Of a DNA stretch of 41,314 bases, positions 40,948 through 41,314 are shown piece after piece. A model generated the notes under the pieces. It worked only from the letters and a program-made list of their open reading frames with translations. It was not told the DNA's origin and searched no databases. Origin of the DNA: Flavobacterium aurantiibacter (GTDB lineage Bacteria; Bacteroidota; Bacteroidia; Flavobacteriales; Flavobacteriaceae); assembly GCF_002251775.1 (NCBI RefSeq), contig NZ_NOXX01000189.1, forward strand, positions 1 through 41,314, given 5' to 3'. The position numbers were made by a program, and so were the translations under genes. Position 1 is the stretch's first letter. Every line of letters starts with the position of its first letter.

Positions 40948-41314
40948 AAAACCGAGATAACTCATTTGCGGTTAACTCTCCTAATCGTATTGTAATAAAC
41001 GAATTGTGGGTTAGGGAGGGAAGATGGAACGTAAAAGAGTGAATTCATCGAAGTCTTAATACTTAATACTCCCATCTTAATACTGATTAAATAGTTTGCG
41101 AACTTTGCGTAAATCTTTGCAAACTTTGCGGTTAGCCTTCAACAAGCTCAGGCAGCGAGGGAGCGCAATGTTACACAAAGTGTTTCACAATGGACACAAT
41201 GTTTTTCCTTCGACAAACGCACGTACCAGCTTTTTAAGCGCACAGAAAACACTGAACTTCAAAGAATTATACCGTTGAGGAAAACACAGAACGTGTCAAG
41301 CCACCAAAAAATCG
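40948..41314. other. Gene-free tail with stacked short repeats
   Basis: TCTTAATACT occurs at 41054-41063 and 41075-41084. Several near copies of AACTTTGCG lie between 41093 and 41133. The 19-mer GCCTTCAACAAGCTCAGGC at 41135-41153 matches the inverse of bases 51-69. No credible gene is seen. Confidence 0.5.

Overview
The window looks like chromosome from a member of the Bacteroidota, most likely Flavobacteriales/Flavobacteriaceae. Four things point there: two proteins with type IX secretion (T9SS) C-terminal sorting domains, many exact copies of the Bacteroidetes -7 promoter box TAnnTTTG in front of genes, lineage-typical families (DUF4296, DUF4271, DUF2797, family S46 dipeptidyl peptidase, a folK/deoxynucleoside kinase fusion), and the gene orders pyrC - glycosyltransferase / DUF4271 - hemD and prs - rplY - pth. 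Most of the window is ordinary core genome; accessory material sits in AT-rich islands and in repeat-filled gaps.

Layout. 1-1206: 3' end of an unidentified ORF, then an AT-rich two-gene module (84-aa protein plus zeta-toxin-like kinase). 1439-6407: an SDR epimerase, converging on a leftward operon (dolichol-phosphate-mannose-type glycosyltransferase, dihydroorotase, DUF4296 lipoprotein), with DUF4271 and hemD running rightward from a divergent promoter. 6439-6872: gene-free, with a dispersed repeat and a perfect palindrome. 6873-11929: a damage-response cassette, with DinB and a DnaE2/ImuC-like polymerase in one translationally coupled operon, divergent from a LexA-like HTH/S24 repressor; a palindrome lies in the shared promoter. 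12035-14669: a 49-aa lipoprotein, a GH3-family enzyme and DUF2797. 14670-16551: second repeat copy, an Xre/RES toxin-antitoxin pair and a tiny ribbon-helix-helix gene. 16698-21696: a frameshifted outer-membrane protein, an AsmA-like protein and SppA. 21812-26944: folK-dNK fusion, SpoU methyltransferase, DUF1573 protein and mutS. 27078-27250: tRNA-Gly and tRNA-Leu. 27302-30481: a YegP-like protein, an Ala/Pro/Glu-rich lipoprotein and a DPP11-like peptidase. 30482-32246: a dispersed repeat and an AbiH phage-defence gene. 32316-35351: tRNA-Leu, prs, rplY, pth and a lipoprotein. 35437-40613: a large T9SS metalloprotease, a second T9SS cargo protein and rsmG. 40614-41314: a gene-free tail full of repeats.

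The parts that work together most clearly are the repressor/DinB/DnaE cassette (inducible error-prone repair, with mutS elsewhere in the window), prs-rplY-pth (PRPP supply and translation), and the defence or addiction genes scattered singly between core operons (zeta pair, Xre/RES, AbiH). I found no prophage, integrase, transposase, CRISPR array or rRNA. The best candidates for something under-described are the palindrome-controlled S24-DinB-DnaE cassette, the intergenic repeat family at 6445-6720 and 14671-14848, and the three-half-site palindrome cluster at 6791-6820.
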